NCBI GenBank assembly: GCA_022425445.1
Contig: JAKMFM010000193.1
Coordinates: 1-14,167 of the forward strand
Direction: 5' to 3'
DNA: 14,167 nucleotides
Source: Planktomarina sp.
Lineage (GTDB): Bacteria > Pseudomonadota > Alphaproteobacteria > Rhodobacterales > Rhodobacteraceae
Made by a program: the position numbers and the translations under genes. Shown here piece after piece: positions 1 to 7,458 of the stretch; positions within the stretch are counted from its first letter, which is position 1; every line of letters starts with the position of its first letter. The notes under the pieces were generated by a model, which worked only from the letters and a program-made list of their open reading frames with translations, did not search any database and was not told where the DNA came from.

Positions 1-56
1 CTATTGATCTGCCTTATGGTATTGCCCAAGCATCAAAGACATAAACGAGGTCCGGC

Positions 57-1115
57 ATGGACAATACCACTCTTGATTTGATTTTAGATGCGATACCACA
101 GCCAATCATTGCGATTGATGCCAGCGAGCGCATTCTTTGTGTGAATAGTGCCGCCGTTCGCTTAGTCGGCGATCAAGCTGTGCAACGCAATTATGTGAGT
201 ATTTTGCGTCAACCCGCTTTGTTGCAAGCTATTGAAGCAACATTGAAAGATGATGCGCCGCGCAGTGCGAAGTATCTCAGCACCGATGGTGCGCAAGACA
301 CAATTTTTGAGGTGAGCTGTCGGGCGGCGCCTGGGGGCGGTGAGAGCGGTGCGAAAGCCGTAATCCTATTCTTTGAAGATATCAGTCAACTGGAAGAGGT
401 GGGGCAGATGCGTCGTGACTTCGTGGCCAATGTCAGCCACGAATTGCGCACGCCGCTCACCGCGCTTATCGGGTTCATTGAAACCTTGCGAGGGCCGGCG
501 CGGGATGATGCAAAAGCCGCAACGCGGTTTCTTAACATCATGCAAGATGAAGCGGAGCGGATGAACCGTCTTGTTGGCGATTTGATGTCATTAAATCGAG
601 TTGAAGGAAACGAACGGGTGCGGCCCAGGCAACGCGTCGTATTGAATGAAATAATCCAATCGACATTGCACAGCCTACAGCCCTTGGCCGATCAGGCCGG
701 AGTAAAATTTGAGTTTGAGAGTCCGCAGCACCCGATCGAAATTAACGGCGACTCAGATCAGTTGACGCAAGTATTCACCAATATCATTGGAAACGCTCTT
801 AAATATGGCGCCGCCGGTGGGCGCATAAGCCTCCGGATGACACCTGTAGAGCGGGAGGCGGCCTTGCGCGCCCCGGGCGTGAGAATCCAAGTCATTGATT
901 ATGGTGCCGGCATGGACCCGCTTCACTTGCCGCGCGTGACCGAAAGGTTCTACCGGGCCGATGATCACCGCAGTCGTGAACTTGGTGGCACGGGTCTTGG
1001 CCTGGCGATCGTCAAACATATCGTGAACCGCCACCGCGGAAAACTGAACATTGACAGCGCCTTGGGAGAGGGCACCACGGTCACGGTGATGCTGCCAACC
1101 GGAGCTTTGTCGTGA
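57..1115 (+). CDS. phoR: Phosphate-regulon sensor histidine kinase PhoR (soluble form)
   Basis: This is the sensor kinase of the PhoR-PhoB phosphate-starvation system; it phosphorylates PhoB when the Pst/PhoU complex signals low phosphate. A PAS-like domain occupies about residues 5-110. The HisKA domain (about 118-185) carries the H-box NVSHELRTPL with phosphoacceptor His128. The ATPase domain (about 198-350) shows the N-box around Asn242-Asn246, a G1 box DYGAGM at 281-286, an F-box ERFYRAD at 296-302 and a G2 box GGTGLGLAI from 310. The start has a GAGG ribosome-binding site at 47-50, and an in-frame TAA at 42-44 excludes a longer protein. There is no hydrophobic N-terminal segment, so the protein is predicted to be cytoplasmic, unlike E. 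coli PhoR, which has membrane segments. Its identity as PhoR rather than another PAS kinase rests on its sequence type plus the adjoining pst-phoU-phoB genes. Confidence 0.95.
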   Translation: MDNTTLDLILDAIPQPIIAIDASERILCVNSAAVRLVGDQAVQRNYVSILRQPALLQAIEATLKDDAPRSAKYLSTDGAQDTIFEVSCRAAPGGGESGAKAVILFFEDISQLEEVGQMRRDFVANVSHELRTPLTALIGFIETLRGPARDDAKAATRFLNIMQDEAERMNRLVGDLMSLNRVEGNERVRPRQRVVLNEIIQSTLHSLQPLADQAGVKFEFESPQHPIEINGDSDQLTQVFTNIIGNALKYGAAGGRISLRMTPVEREAALRAPGVRIQVIDYGAGMDPLHLPRVTERFYRADDHRSRELGGTGLGLAIVKHIVNRHRGKLNIDSALGEGTTVTVMLPTGALS

Positions 1116-1131
1116 CATTCGGAAACCTGAA

Positions 1132-1171
1132 ATGTCATGAAAATGTAATGTGTTTGTCACAAAACTGTTAC
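1132..1171 (+). promoter_or_regulatory. Tandem PHO boxes (four PhoB half-sites) of the pstS promoter
   Basis: Four 7-bp elements start at 1132 (ATGTCAT), 1143 (ATGTAAT), 1154 (TTGTCAC) and 1165 (CTGTTAC). They are exactly 11 bp apart, separated by 4-bp spacers (GAAA, GTGT, AAAA). The PhoB consensus is CTGTCAT repeated every 11 bp, and the four match it at about 6, 5, 5 and 5 of 7 positions. This is the expected form of two adjacent PHO boxes, each binding a PhoB dimer in tandem. A weak -10 candidate, TAAGTA at 1182-1187, lies 10 bp beyond the last half-site, as expected where PhoB replaces the -35 contact. The array should drive pstS and the genes behind it. phoR lies upstream and would not be included. 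Confidence 0.85.
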
Positions 1172-1190
1172 ATAGACCGAGTAAGTAGAG

Positions 1191-1205
1191 CATGAGATTC
1201 TCATG
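1191..1205. repeat. Perfect inverted repeat in the pstS leader
   Basis: The arms CATGAG (1191-1196) and CTCATG (1200-1205) form a perfect 6-bp palindrome around ATT. It sits just downstream of the predicted -10 and about 27 bp before the pstS Shine-Dalgarno sequence. It could be an operator for a second regulator or a small hairpin at the 5' end of the mRNA. The sequence does not decide between these, and a chance palindrome is possible. Confidence 0.4.
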
Positions 1206-1242
1206 AGGGGAGTGCTCGGAAATCGATAAACAGGAGACGTTC

Positions 1243-2280
1243 ATGTCTTTACTTAATCTCGCAACCTCCGCGCTGGCTCTGTCAGCATTTTGCGTCACAA
1301 CCGCCGCCGCACGCGATCAAGTGCAGATCGCTGGTTCGTCAACCGTATTGCCATATGCATCGATCGTAGCTGAGGCGTTTGGTGAAAACTTTGACTTTCC
1401 GACACCTGTTGTTGAGTCCGGTGGCTCTAGCTCAGGTCTCAAGCGCTTTTGTGAAGGCGTTGGTGAGAACACAATCGACATTGCAAATGCGTCCCGTGCG
1501 ATCCGCGAAAAAGAAATCAAAGCCTGCGCCGAAGCCGGTGTGACAGAGATCATCGAAGTGCGCATTGGATATGATGGTATCGTGTTTGCCAGCCAGATCG
1601 ATGGACCGGCTTATAGCGCGTTCCAGCCCGTTGATATTTTCAATGCGCTCGGCGCCAAAGTTCTCGTGGACGGCGCGATTGTTGAAAATCCGCATCAACA
1701 GTGGTCTGACTTCAATACGCAACTTCCAGCTGCTGACATCATGGCCTTTATTCCCGGCACAAAGCATGGAACTCGCGAAGTTTTCGAGGACAAAGTGCTG
1801 CTTAAAGGATGTGAGGTCACCGGTGCTATGGAAGCCATGATGGCTGCTGGCATGTCTGAAGATGATGCTGAAGATGCATGTCTTGATGTGCGTCAAGATG
1901 GTCGCTCGGTTGATATCGACGGCGATTATACTGAAACTTTGGCACGCATCGACGCCAATCCTAACGGTGTCGGCATCTTTGGTTTGGCGTTTTTCGAGAA
2001 CAACCAAGATAAGCTGAAAGTGGCGACAATGGGGGGCGTCGCGCCGTCGACGGAAACCATTTCGACCGGTCAATATCCTGTGTCTCGTCCTTTGTTCTTT
2101 TACATCAAGAAAGCCCACTTGGGTGTGATTCCAGGTTTGAAAGAGTTCGCCTCATTCTTCATCGCAGATGAGATTTCTGGACCAGACGGACCGCTATCTG
2201 ATTATGGCTTGGTCGCAGATCCTGATTTGGCAATAACTCAGGCGACTGTGTCCAATGAGACAGCCATGGGCAGCAACTAA
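1243..2280 (+). CDS. pstS: Phosphate ABC transporter, periplasmic phosphate-binding protein PstS
   Basis: This is the high-affinity periplasmic phosphate receptor, which delivers phosphate to PstCA. The N-terminus is a short Sec signal peptide, with hydrophobic residues at about 3-20 and a likely cleavage after the TAAA run at about residue 23. Phosphate-site motifs are visible: AGSSTVLPYA early in the mature protein, then SGGSSSGLKRFCEG, and PGTKHGTREVF in the middle; these resemble the Ser/Thr/Gly anion-binding turns of PstS. The length of 345 aa is normal. Four cysteines outside the signal peptide (in RFCEG, KACAE, KGCEV and DACLD) could form disulfides. The start has AGGAG at 1232-1236 with 6-bp spacing. 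The gene lies directly behind the PHO-box array and is followed by a stable intercistronic hairpin, which fits the usual excess of PstS over the membrane subunits. Confidence 0.96.
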   Translation: MSLLNLATSALALSAFCVTTAAARDQVQIAGSSTVLPYASIVAEAFGENFDFPTPVVESGGSSSGLKRFCEGVGENTIDIANASRAIREKEIKACAEAGVTEIIEVRIGYDGIVFASQIDGPAYSAFQPVDIFNALGAKVLVDGAIVENPHQQWSDFNTQLPAADIMAFIPGTKHGTREVFEDKVLLKGCEVTGAMEAMMAAGMSEDDAEDACLDVRQDGRSVDIDGDYTETLARIDANPNGVGIFGLAFFENNQDKLKVATMGGVAPSTETISTGQYPVSRPLFFYIKKAHLGVIPGLKEFASFFIADEISGPDGPLSDYGLVADPDLAITQATVSNETAMGSN

Positions 2281-2301
2281 TTGCACCCGTCACATAAGAC
2301 G

Positions 2302-2326
2302 GAGGGTGGCGGTTCCCGCCGTCCTC
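2302..2326 (+). other. Strong intercistronic stem-loop between pstS and pstC
   Basis: GAGG (2302-2305) pairs with CCTC (2323-2326), and GGCGG (2308-2312) pairs with CCGCC (2316-2320) around a UUC loop. Two G-U wobbles between these arms make a continuous stem of about 11 bp in RNA. An A-run follows, not a U-tract, so it is not a normal intrinsic terminator. The likely roles are protecting the 3' end of processed pstS mRNA or lowering expression of pstCAB relative to pstS; both are inferred from position and structure. Confidence 0.6.
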
Positions 2327-2339
2327 AAAAAATATGTTT

Positions 2340-2357
2340 GCCCCCTTTGCTGGGGGC
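2340..2357 (+). other. Second GC-rich hairpin upstream of pstC
   Basis: GCCCCC (2340-2345) and GGGGGC (2352-2357) form a perfect 6-bp stem around the loop TTTGCT, 13 bp after the larger stem-loop. No U-tract follows. The hairpin would overlap the first codons of a pstC start at 2334, which argues against that start and for one further downstream. It may work with the preceding hairpin in setting the pstS to pstC expression ratio. Confidence 0.5.
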
Positions 2358-2396
2358 GCATTTGCCAGTAGGAAGAACAAAATGGATGGAGGCGGT

Positions 2397-3869
2397 ATGC
2401 CGGTATTCTGGGTTGTCGCAGTAATTTTTGTTGTTTCCGTTGTTGGTTTCATCACAGGGCGCGCGCGCGCTTTGCAATCCGCTGCAGGCGATGCGCGCCG
2501 GCTGCATTCGTTGCCAATTTACTATGGGTCCAACGTTGCGTTGTGGGCTATCGTGCCTGCGGCCGCTGCCCTCATCGTCTGGCTTTTGATGCAGCCCATG
2601 TTTGTTAATTCCAAGGTGATCGAAACTTTGCCCGCCTCATTGCTAGATGGAGGCAGCTCAATTGGGCTGGTTATGAGCGATGTGCGCCGAGTAGCTGAGG
2701 GGCTTGATGTGGCTGTCGCCCAAGGGGCATTGAGCCGCGATGCAGCTGCATCAATCGGATCGTCATCGGTGAATATTCGTGATTTTTTGGGATCTATCGG
2801 TGTCGCTCTTGGGTCTGATGTCAGCCCCGAAGTGGTGGACGCAGCGCAACTCTATCGCGGTCTCAATGCCACGGGCTCCACGCTCATGTCCTGGATTGTT
2901 CTGGCAATATCCGTTCTCGGCGCAGCCTATGCCTACGGGCGGTCAAACGCGGATTTCCGCGCGCGCAACGTCGTCGAGCGTGGGGCTTTAGGGCTGCTGA
3001 TCGGAGCGGCGTCGATCGCTATTGTGACCACCATCGGCATTCTATTCGCGCTGTTGTTTAACACCATTGAATTTTTCAAGCTCTATCCAGCCACAGAATT
3101 CTTTTTTGGAACCAATTGGTCACCGAGCTTCTCGGGGCGGGGCGGGCTGTCGGAACTGGGTGTTTTGCCTCTGTTATGGGGCACGTTTTACATCTCCTTT
3201 ATTGCGATGTTGGTCGCAGTACCCATTGGGCTTTTTTCAGCAATTTACCTTTCTGAATATGCAAGCTCTCGGGTGCGCAGTGTTGCCAAGCCTTTGATCG
3301 AAATTCTTGCGGGAATTCCGACGATCGTTTATGGGCTGTTTGCGCTGCTGACCGTCGGTCCGTTGCTGGTGAGTATGTTTGGTAAAGATACTTTGAACTG
3401 GATGCAGGGGGGAACTGCGGTCATGACCGCGGGGTTGGTGATGGGTATTATGCTCATCCCGTTCGTGTCATCGCTCTCCGATGACATAATCAATGCGGTG
3501 CCACAGGCCTTGCGCGAGGGGTCTTATGGCTTGGGGGCAACCCAGTCTGAAACCATACGCCTGGTCATCTTACCTGCGGCCTTGCCGGGTATCGTCGGCG
3601 CAATCCTTCTGGCTGCGTCGCGGGCCATTGGCGAAACTATGATTGTCGTTTTGGGGGCGGGTGCGGCGGCGCGGCTGTCGATGAACCCGTTTGACGCCAT
3701 GACAACAATCACGGCTAAAATCGTTAGCCAATTGACCGGCGATGCCGATTTCTCTTCGCCCGAAGCTTTGGTCGCCTTTGCGCTCGGCATGACCCTGTTC
3801 GCACTGACCTTGGGACTGAATGTTTTTGCCCTCTTCATTGTACGCAAATACCGGGAGCAATACGACTGA
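2397..3869 (+). CDS. pstC: Phosphate ABC transporter permease PstC, long alphaproteobacterial form
   Basis: This is an inner-membrane permease subunit that pairs with PstA to form the phosphate channel. At 490 aa it is far longer than E. coli PstC (about 320). Residues 1-230 add hydrophobic segments at about 2-20, 48-66, 164-182 and 198-221, with a hydrophilic domain at about 70-160. I recall such extensions in alphaproteobacterial PstC (a DUF3708-type domain). The core permease runs from about 260 to 483, with an EAA-type loop around REGSYGLGATQSE (373-385) that contacts PstB. The start at 2397 (MPVFWVV) has GGAGG at 2388-2392. An alternative is 2382, with AGGAAG at 2370-2375. The longest frame, from 2334, is unlikely because it begins inside a hairpin region. 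The stop overlaps the pstA ATG. Confidence 0.93.
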   Translation: MPVFWVVAVIFVVSVVGFITGRARALQSAAGDARRLHSLPIYYGSNVALWAIVPAAAALIVWLLMQPMFVNSKVIETLPASLLDGGSSIGLVMSDVRRVAEGLDVAVAQGALSRDAAASIGSSSVNIRDFLGSIGVALGSDVSPEVVDAAQLYRGLNATGSTLMSWIVLAISVLGAAYAYGRSNADFRARNVVERGALGLLIGAASIAIVTTIGILFALLFNTIEFFKLYPATEFFFGTNWSPSFSGRGGLSELGVLPLLWGTFYISFIAMLVAVPIGLFSAIYLSEYASSRVRSVAKPLIEILAGIPTIVYGLFALLTVGPLLVSMFGKDTLNWMQGGTAVMTAGLVMGIMLIPFVSSLSDDIINAVPQALREGSYGLGATQSETIRLVILPAALPGIVGAILLAASRAIGETMIVVLGAGAAARLSMNPFDAMTTITAKIVSQLTGDADFSSPEALVAFALGMTLFALTLGLNVFALFIVRKYREQYD

Positions 3870-5197
3870 TGCCCAATGATACCAAAATTTTAAACGGCGC
3901 GTCACACAGATCGCTTCTGTCAAAGCAGGATGCGCATACTCAAAAACGTAACTCAGCAGAAAAGCGGTTCCGTATTTATGGGATGGTTGCCCTTTCCATT
4001 GGCGTGTTGTTTCTCATATTCTTATTTGCGTCGATATTGCGCTCAGGTCTGCCTGCCTTCACTCAGACGGTGGTGAATGTTGAATTTGTGGTTTCACAAG
4101 AAGAATTCAACAAAGCTGAAAGTAAAATGCTGAAAACCAAAGCCTATCAAGACATTTTTGTTGCGGCTTTGAACGCGGAGCTTGAAAAACGAAACGTGGA
4201 AATTGCCTACGACAAGAAGACGATTGAACGCATTGTTGGCAAGCCTGGCGGCACAATTCGTAGTTATTTTACCGAAGATCCAAGCCGTGTTGGACGGCTT
4301 GCAGCCTTCGAGCTCACGGCATCTAGTCGGGTGGATGGATATTTCAACGGGCGCGTCACCCGTGAGTCTTTGGTAGACAGCCGGTTTTTGAAGGCAGTTG
4401 ACCTAGATTTGGTCGATGCGTTGCACGCCAGTGGGATCATTCGTCAGGCATTCAATTGGAATTTTATCACCGGCACGGATTCTGGCGTGGATAATCCCGG
4501 AGGGGCCGGACTTGGGGCCTCTGTTATTGGATCGTTCTTCATGATGTTGGTGGTGCTGTTTTTATCACTTCCAATTGGGGTTGCTGCCTCGATTTACCTT
4601 GAAGAATTCGCCCCAAAAAATCGTTGGACCGATTTTATTGAGGTTAATATTTCTAACCTCGCTGCGGTGCCGTCGATCGTATTTGGTATCCTTGGCCTCG
4701 CCGTGTTCATACAGTTCGCCGGACTTCCACAGTCTGCCCCGCTTGTCGGTGGGCTTGTTCTGACGCTGATGACATTGCCGACGATCATCATTTCAACCCG
4801 GGCATCCCTCGCGGCTGTTCCCCCCTCAATCCGTGACGCAGCTCTGGGTGTGGGGGCATCTAAGATGCAGTCGGTTTTCCACCACGTCTTGCCATTGGCG
4901 ATGCCGGGTATTTTGACAGGTACGATTATTGGCTTGGCCCAGGCGCTTGGCGAAACGGCACCTTTGCTGCTGATTGGCATGGTTGGTTTTGTTGCGCGCG
5001 AATATCCCGATGGGTTTATGTCAGGCTTTACCGATGCCAACTCAGCCATGCCGGCGCAAATTTACACTTGGGCCAGCCGTGCGGATCCTGGATTTTATGA
5101 AAAAGCATGGGGCGGCATTATCATTTTGTTGCTGTTCCTCATTACGATGAACGCTATCGCAATCATTTTAAGACGTCGCTTCGAGCGGCGGTGGTAA
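3869..5197 (+). CDS. pstA: Phosphate ABC transporter permease PstA, long form with periplasmic insertion
   Basis: This is the second permease half of the phosphate transporter. At 442 aa it exceeds E. coli PstA (about 296). After a charged cytoplasmic N-terminus of about 35 residues and a membrane segment at 38-57, a largely hydrophilic insertion at about 65-200 precedes the permease core. It is rich in charged and helical sequence and probably periplasmic. I recall it as the DUF3333-type region of alphaproteobacterial PstA. The core (about 215-435) has the coupling-loop sequence RDAALGVGASKMQSV (322-336) and the GLAQALGETAPLLL segment (355-368) typical of PstA. The ATG shares one base with the pstC TGA (TGATG), so translation is probably coupled, and the stop is 4 bp before pstB. 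Confidence 0.95.
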   Translation: MPNDTKILNGASHRSLLSKQDAHTQKRNSAEKRFRIYGMVALSIGVLFLIFLFASILRSGLPAFTQTVVNVEFVVSQEEFNKAESKMLKTKAYQDIFVAALNAELEKRNVEIAYDKKTIERIVGKPGGTIRSYFTEDPSRVGRLAAFELTASSRVDGYFNGRVTRESLVDSRFLKAVDLDLVDALHASGIIRQAFNWNFITGTDSGVDNPGGAGLGASVIGSFFMMLVVLFLSLPIGVAASIYLEEFAPKNRWTDFIEVNISNLAAVPSIVFGILGLAVFIQFAGLPQSAPLVGGLVLTLMTLPTIIISTRASLAAVPPSIRDAALGVGASKMQSVFHHVLPLAMPGILTGTIIGLAQALGETAPLLLIGMVGFVAREYPDGFMSGFTDANSAMPAQIYTWASRADPGFYEKAWGGIIILLLFLITMNAIAIILRRRFERRW

Positions 5198-5201
5198 GGA
5201 C

Positions 5202-6008
5202 ATGTCAAAAATGCGCGAAGAAATAAATGTGGAGACCGATGTGGCCGTAAACAATGTCAAAATTTCAGCAAAGGATGTCCAAGTCTTTTATGGAGATAAT
5301 CACGCCATCAAAGATGTCACTGTCGAAATCGAAGACAAGACTGTAACAGCGTTTATTGGCCCATCTGGTTGCGGGAAATCGACATTCTTGCGATGTATCA
5401 ACCGCATGAATGACACGATTGATGTGTGCCGTGTCGTGGGCGATATTCGGATCGATGGTGAAAATATCTACGATCCAAAAATTGATCCGGTTCAGCTGCG
5501 CGCCAAGGTTGGGATGGTGTTTCAAAAGCCCAACCCCTTTCCAAAATCGATCTATGACAATGTCGCCTATGGGCCAAGAATACATGGCCTTGCCCGAAAC
5601 AAGGCAGAATTGGACGAAATCGTCGAGCGTTCCCTGCGCAGTGGCGCGATTTGGGATGAGGTGAAAGATCGGTTGCATGCGCCGGGGACAGGCCTGTCTG
5701 GTGGGCAACAACAGCGTCTCTGTATTGCACGGGCTATCGCGACTGAGCCAAACGTTCTACTCATGGATGAGCCTTGCTCGGCTCTTGATCCGATTGCTAC
5801 CGCACAAGTTGAAGAACTCATTGATGAGTTGCGCAGAAGCTATTCGGTTGTGATTGTGACCCACTCGATGCAGCAAGCCGCGCGGGTCAGTCAAAAGACG
5901 GCCTTCTTCCATCTCGGCAGCCTTGTTGAATATGGTGAAACCTCTGCTATCTTCACCAACCCAATCGATCCGCGCACTGAAAGCTATATTACTGGCCGTA
6001 TAGGCTGA
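5202..6008 (+). CDS. pstB: Phosphate ABC transporter ATP-binding protein PstB
   Basis: This cytoplasmic ATPase drives phosphate import through PstCA. All nucleotide-binding motifs are intact: Walker A GPSGCGKST at 53-61, the Q-loop in MVFQKPNPFP (about 105-114), ABC signature LSGGQ at 165-169, Walker B VLLMDE at 185-190, D-loop SALD, and the switch His221 in THSM. Length (268 aa) and the PstB-specific FQKPNPFP motif make the assignment firm. The gene begins 4 bp after pstA, with AGGA only one base from the ATG, so initiation probably relies on coupling to pstA translation. The first 20 residues precede the conserved fold and could belong to a start slightly too far upstream; Met4 is an alternative. 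Confidence 0.97.
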   Translation: MSKMREEINVETDVAVNNVKISAKDVQVFYGDNHAIKDVTVEIEDKTVTAFIGPSGCGKSTFLRCINRMNDTIDVCRVVGDIRIDGENIYDPKIDPVQLRAKVGMVFQKPNPFPKSIYDNVAYGPRIHGLARNKAELDEIVERSLRSGAIWDEVKDRLHAPGTGLSGGQQQRLCIARAIATEPNVLLMDEPCSALDPIATAQVEELIDELRRSYSVVIVTHSMQQAARVSQKTAFFHLGSLVEYGETSAIFTNPIDPRTESYITGRIG

Positions 6009-6018
6009 GGAGTTCAAA

Positions 6019-6711
6019 ATGAACGATCAACACATTGCATCCGCTTTTGACAGAGATCTTGAAAAAATTCAGGCTCAAATTATGAAGATGGGCGGCCTGG
6101 TCGAAAACGCCATACTTGAGGCCGCGGTCAGCTTGGAAGAAAGAGACGAGGAGCGTGCTGAACAAGTGCGCCGCAGTGACAAAGCGATCGATGCCCTTGA
6201 GGAAAGCATCAATGAAGAAGCAGCGCGCGTCATTGCTTTGCGTGCCCCTGCAGCGATCGATCTACGGGTCGTGCTTTCCGTGATCAAAGTAAGCGGTAAT
6301 TTGGAACGCATTGGTGACTATGCCAAAAATCTTGCCAAGCGGACCAGCATTCTGGCGCGTATGGAGCCCGTGAACGGCAGTGCCAGTTCGCTTCGCCGGA
6401 TGGCAAAGGAGGTCGAGCGCATGCTCAATGACGCGCTGGACGCCTATGTGTCACGCGACGCTGAATTAGCACAGAACGTGATTGACCGAGATATTTTGGT
6501 CGACCAAATGTACAATGCTCTTTTTCGAGAGTTCTTAACGTTTATGATGGAAAACCCGAGTAACATTACGTCCTGCATGCACTTACACTTTATTGCAAAA
6601 AATATCGAGCGCATGGGCGATCACGTTACGTCAATCGCGGAGCAAGTTGTTTACATCGTAACTGGAACGATGCCGGAAGAGGCGCGCGAAAAAAGCAACA
6701 CCACTTTGTAG
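6019..6711 (+). CDS. phoU: Phosphate signalling adaptor PhoU
   Basis: PhoU links the Pst transporter to PhoR and is needed to turn the Pho response off when phosphate is plentiful. The protein is all-helical with the two-repeat layout of the family. Each repeat carries the metal-binding signature: ERIGD at 96-100 followed by YAKNLAKR, and ERMGD at 197-201 followed by HVTSIAEQ. Length (230 aa) is typical. AGGAG at 6008-6012, six bases before the ATG, supports the start. It follows pstB by 10 bp, so the two are almost certainly in one transcript. Confidence 0.97.
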   Translation: MNDQHIASAFDRDLEKIQAQIMKMGGLVENAILEAAVSLEERDEERAEQVRRSDKAIDALEESINEEAARVIALRAPAAIDLRVVLSVIKVSGNLERIGDYAKNLAKRTSILARMEPVNGSASSLRRMAKEVERMLNDALDAYVSRDAELAQNVIDRDILVDQMYNALFREFLTFMMENPSNITSCMHLHFIAKNIERMGDHVTSIAEQVVYIVTGTMPEEAREKSNTTL

Positions 6712-6720
6712 CGGTGCTAC
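6708..6720 (+). repeat. Small inverted repeat at the phoU-phoB junction
   Basis: GTAGC (6708-6712) and GCTAC (6716-6720) form a perfect 5-bp stem around GGT, overlapping the phoU stop codon (6709-6711) and lying just before the GGGGA that precedes phoB. It could tune phoB translation, but a short hairpin like this may also be fortuitous. Confidence 0.3.
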
Positions 6721-6733
6721 GGGGACCTCGGAA

Positions 6734-7423
6734 ATGTTCAAAGATCAGCCCCGCGTTCTTGTCGTAGAAGACGAACCTGCTCAGCTTGAAATTCTGTCAT
6801 ATAATCTGGAATCTGACGGTTTTTTGGTGAGCCGGGCGCGAGATGGCGAGGAGGCTCTGCTCCTCATTCGTGAGGATGTGCCAGATGTTATCGTTATGGA
6901 TTGGATGATGCCACATCTTTCCGGGATTGAAGTGTGTCGGCGGCTTAAAAGCAATCCAGAAACCCGCTCTATCCCCGTTATCATACTCTCGGCGCGATCA
7001 GAGGATGAGGATAAGGTGCGTGGACTGGAAATTGGCGCAGATGACTACATCGTGAAACCCTATTCGGTGGTTGAGTTAATGGCGCGTGTCAGAAGCCAGC
7101 TGCGTCGATCGCGCCCGTCCTCTCTAGGTCAAGAAATTGAATTTGAAGATTTGATCATAAATTCAGAAACTTATAAAGTTACACGGGGCCAAATAGATTT
7201 GAAGCTCGGTCCTATTGAATTTCGCCTGTTGAAGACATTCATGGAAAAACCGGCACGGGTCTGGAGCCGGGAGGAGCTTCTGGATCGAATTTGGGGTCGA
7301 GATGTGTATGTTGAGACACGCACGGTTGATGTTCATATCGGGCGCCTTCGCAAAGAACTGTCGAGAAATGGCGGAGCGGATCCAATCAGGACAGTCCGCG
7401 GGGTTGGGTATTCGCTTCGATAG
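6734..7423 (+). CDS. phoB: Phosphate-regulon response regulator PhoB
   Basis: This OmpR/PhoB-class transcription factor is activated by PhoR and binds PHO boxes such as those at 1132-1171. The receiver domain (about 6-122) has the acidic pocket Glu12-Asp13, phosphoacceptor Asp56 in DVIVMDWMMP, and the conserved Lys108 in VKPYS. The winged-helix DNA-binding domain (about 130-227) contains the recognition-helix sequence TRTVDVHIGRLRKEL and ends with the family pattern TVRGVGYSLR. The start has GGGGA at 6721-6725. The gene lies 22 bp after phoU and should be in the PhoB-activated transcript, giving positive autoregulation. No terminator with a U-tract is visible after the stop. Confidence 0.96.
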   Translation: MFKDQPRVLVVEDEPAQLEILSYNLESDGFLVSRARDGEEALLLIREDVPDVIVMDWMMPHLSGIEVCRRLKSNPETRSIPVIILSARSEDEDKVRGLEIGADDYIVKPYSVVELMARVRSQLRRSRPSSLGQEIEFEDLIINSETYKVTRGQIDLKLGPIEFRLLKTFMEKPARVWSREELLDRIWGRDVYVETRTVDVHIGRLRKELSRNGGADPIRTVRGVGYSLR

Positions 7424-7431
7424 AGGGAAAT

Positions 7432-7458
7432 CTGACGACTAAAATTACGTTCTATAAT
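7432..7458 (+). promoter_or_regulatory. Possible sigma-70-type promoter after phoB
   Basis: TATAAT at 7453-7458 is a perfect -10 hexamer. The best upstream partner is CTGACG at 7432-7437 (four of six matches to TTGACA) with a short 15-bp spacer. If active, it would start a leader of about 300 nt ahead of ugd or a separate short RNA. One good hexamer in AT-rich DNA is weak evidence. Confidence 0.25.

Noticed and set aside
1..44. Tail of an upstream gene
   Set aside because: A frame ends at the TAA at 42-44, but 13 codons without a recognisable motif are too little to call a gene.
1432..2118. Long open frame antisense to pstS (228 codons)
   Set aside because: It lies wholly opposite a clear pstS, has no recognisable domain and no ribosome-binding context; it is a by-product of pstS codon use. 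The same applies to the antisense frames at 753-1298 and 4594-5049.
2302..2334. Intrinsic terminator after pstS
   Set aside because: The stem is strong but is followed by an A-run rather than a U-run on the transcribed strand, and the operon clearly continues.
2334..2396. Longer pstC start at 2334
   Set aside because: It has no Shine-Dalgarno sequence, starts just after the big stem-loop and runs through a second hairpin; the extra residues are not PstC-like. The start at 2397 has GGAGG, and the one at 2382 has AGGAAG.
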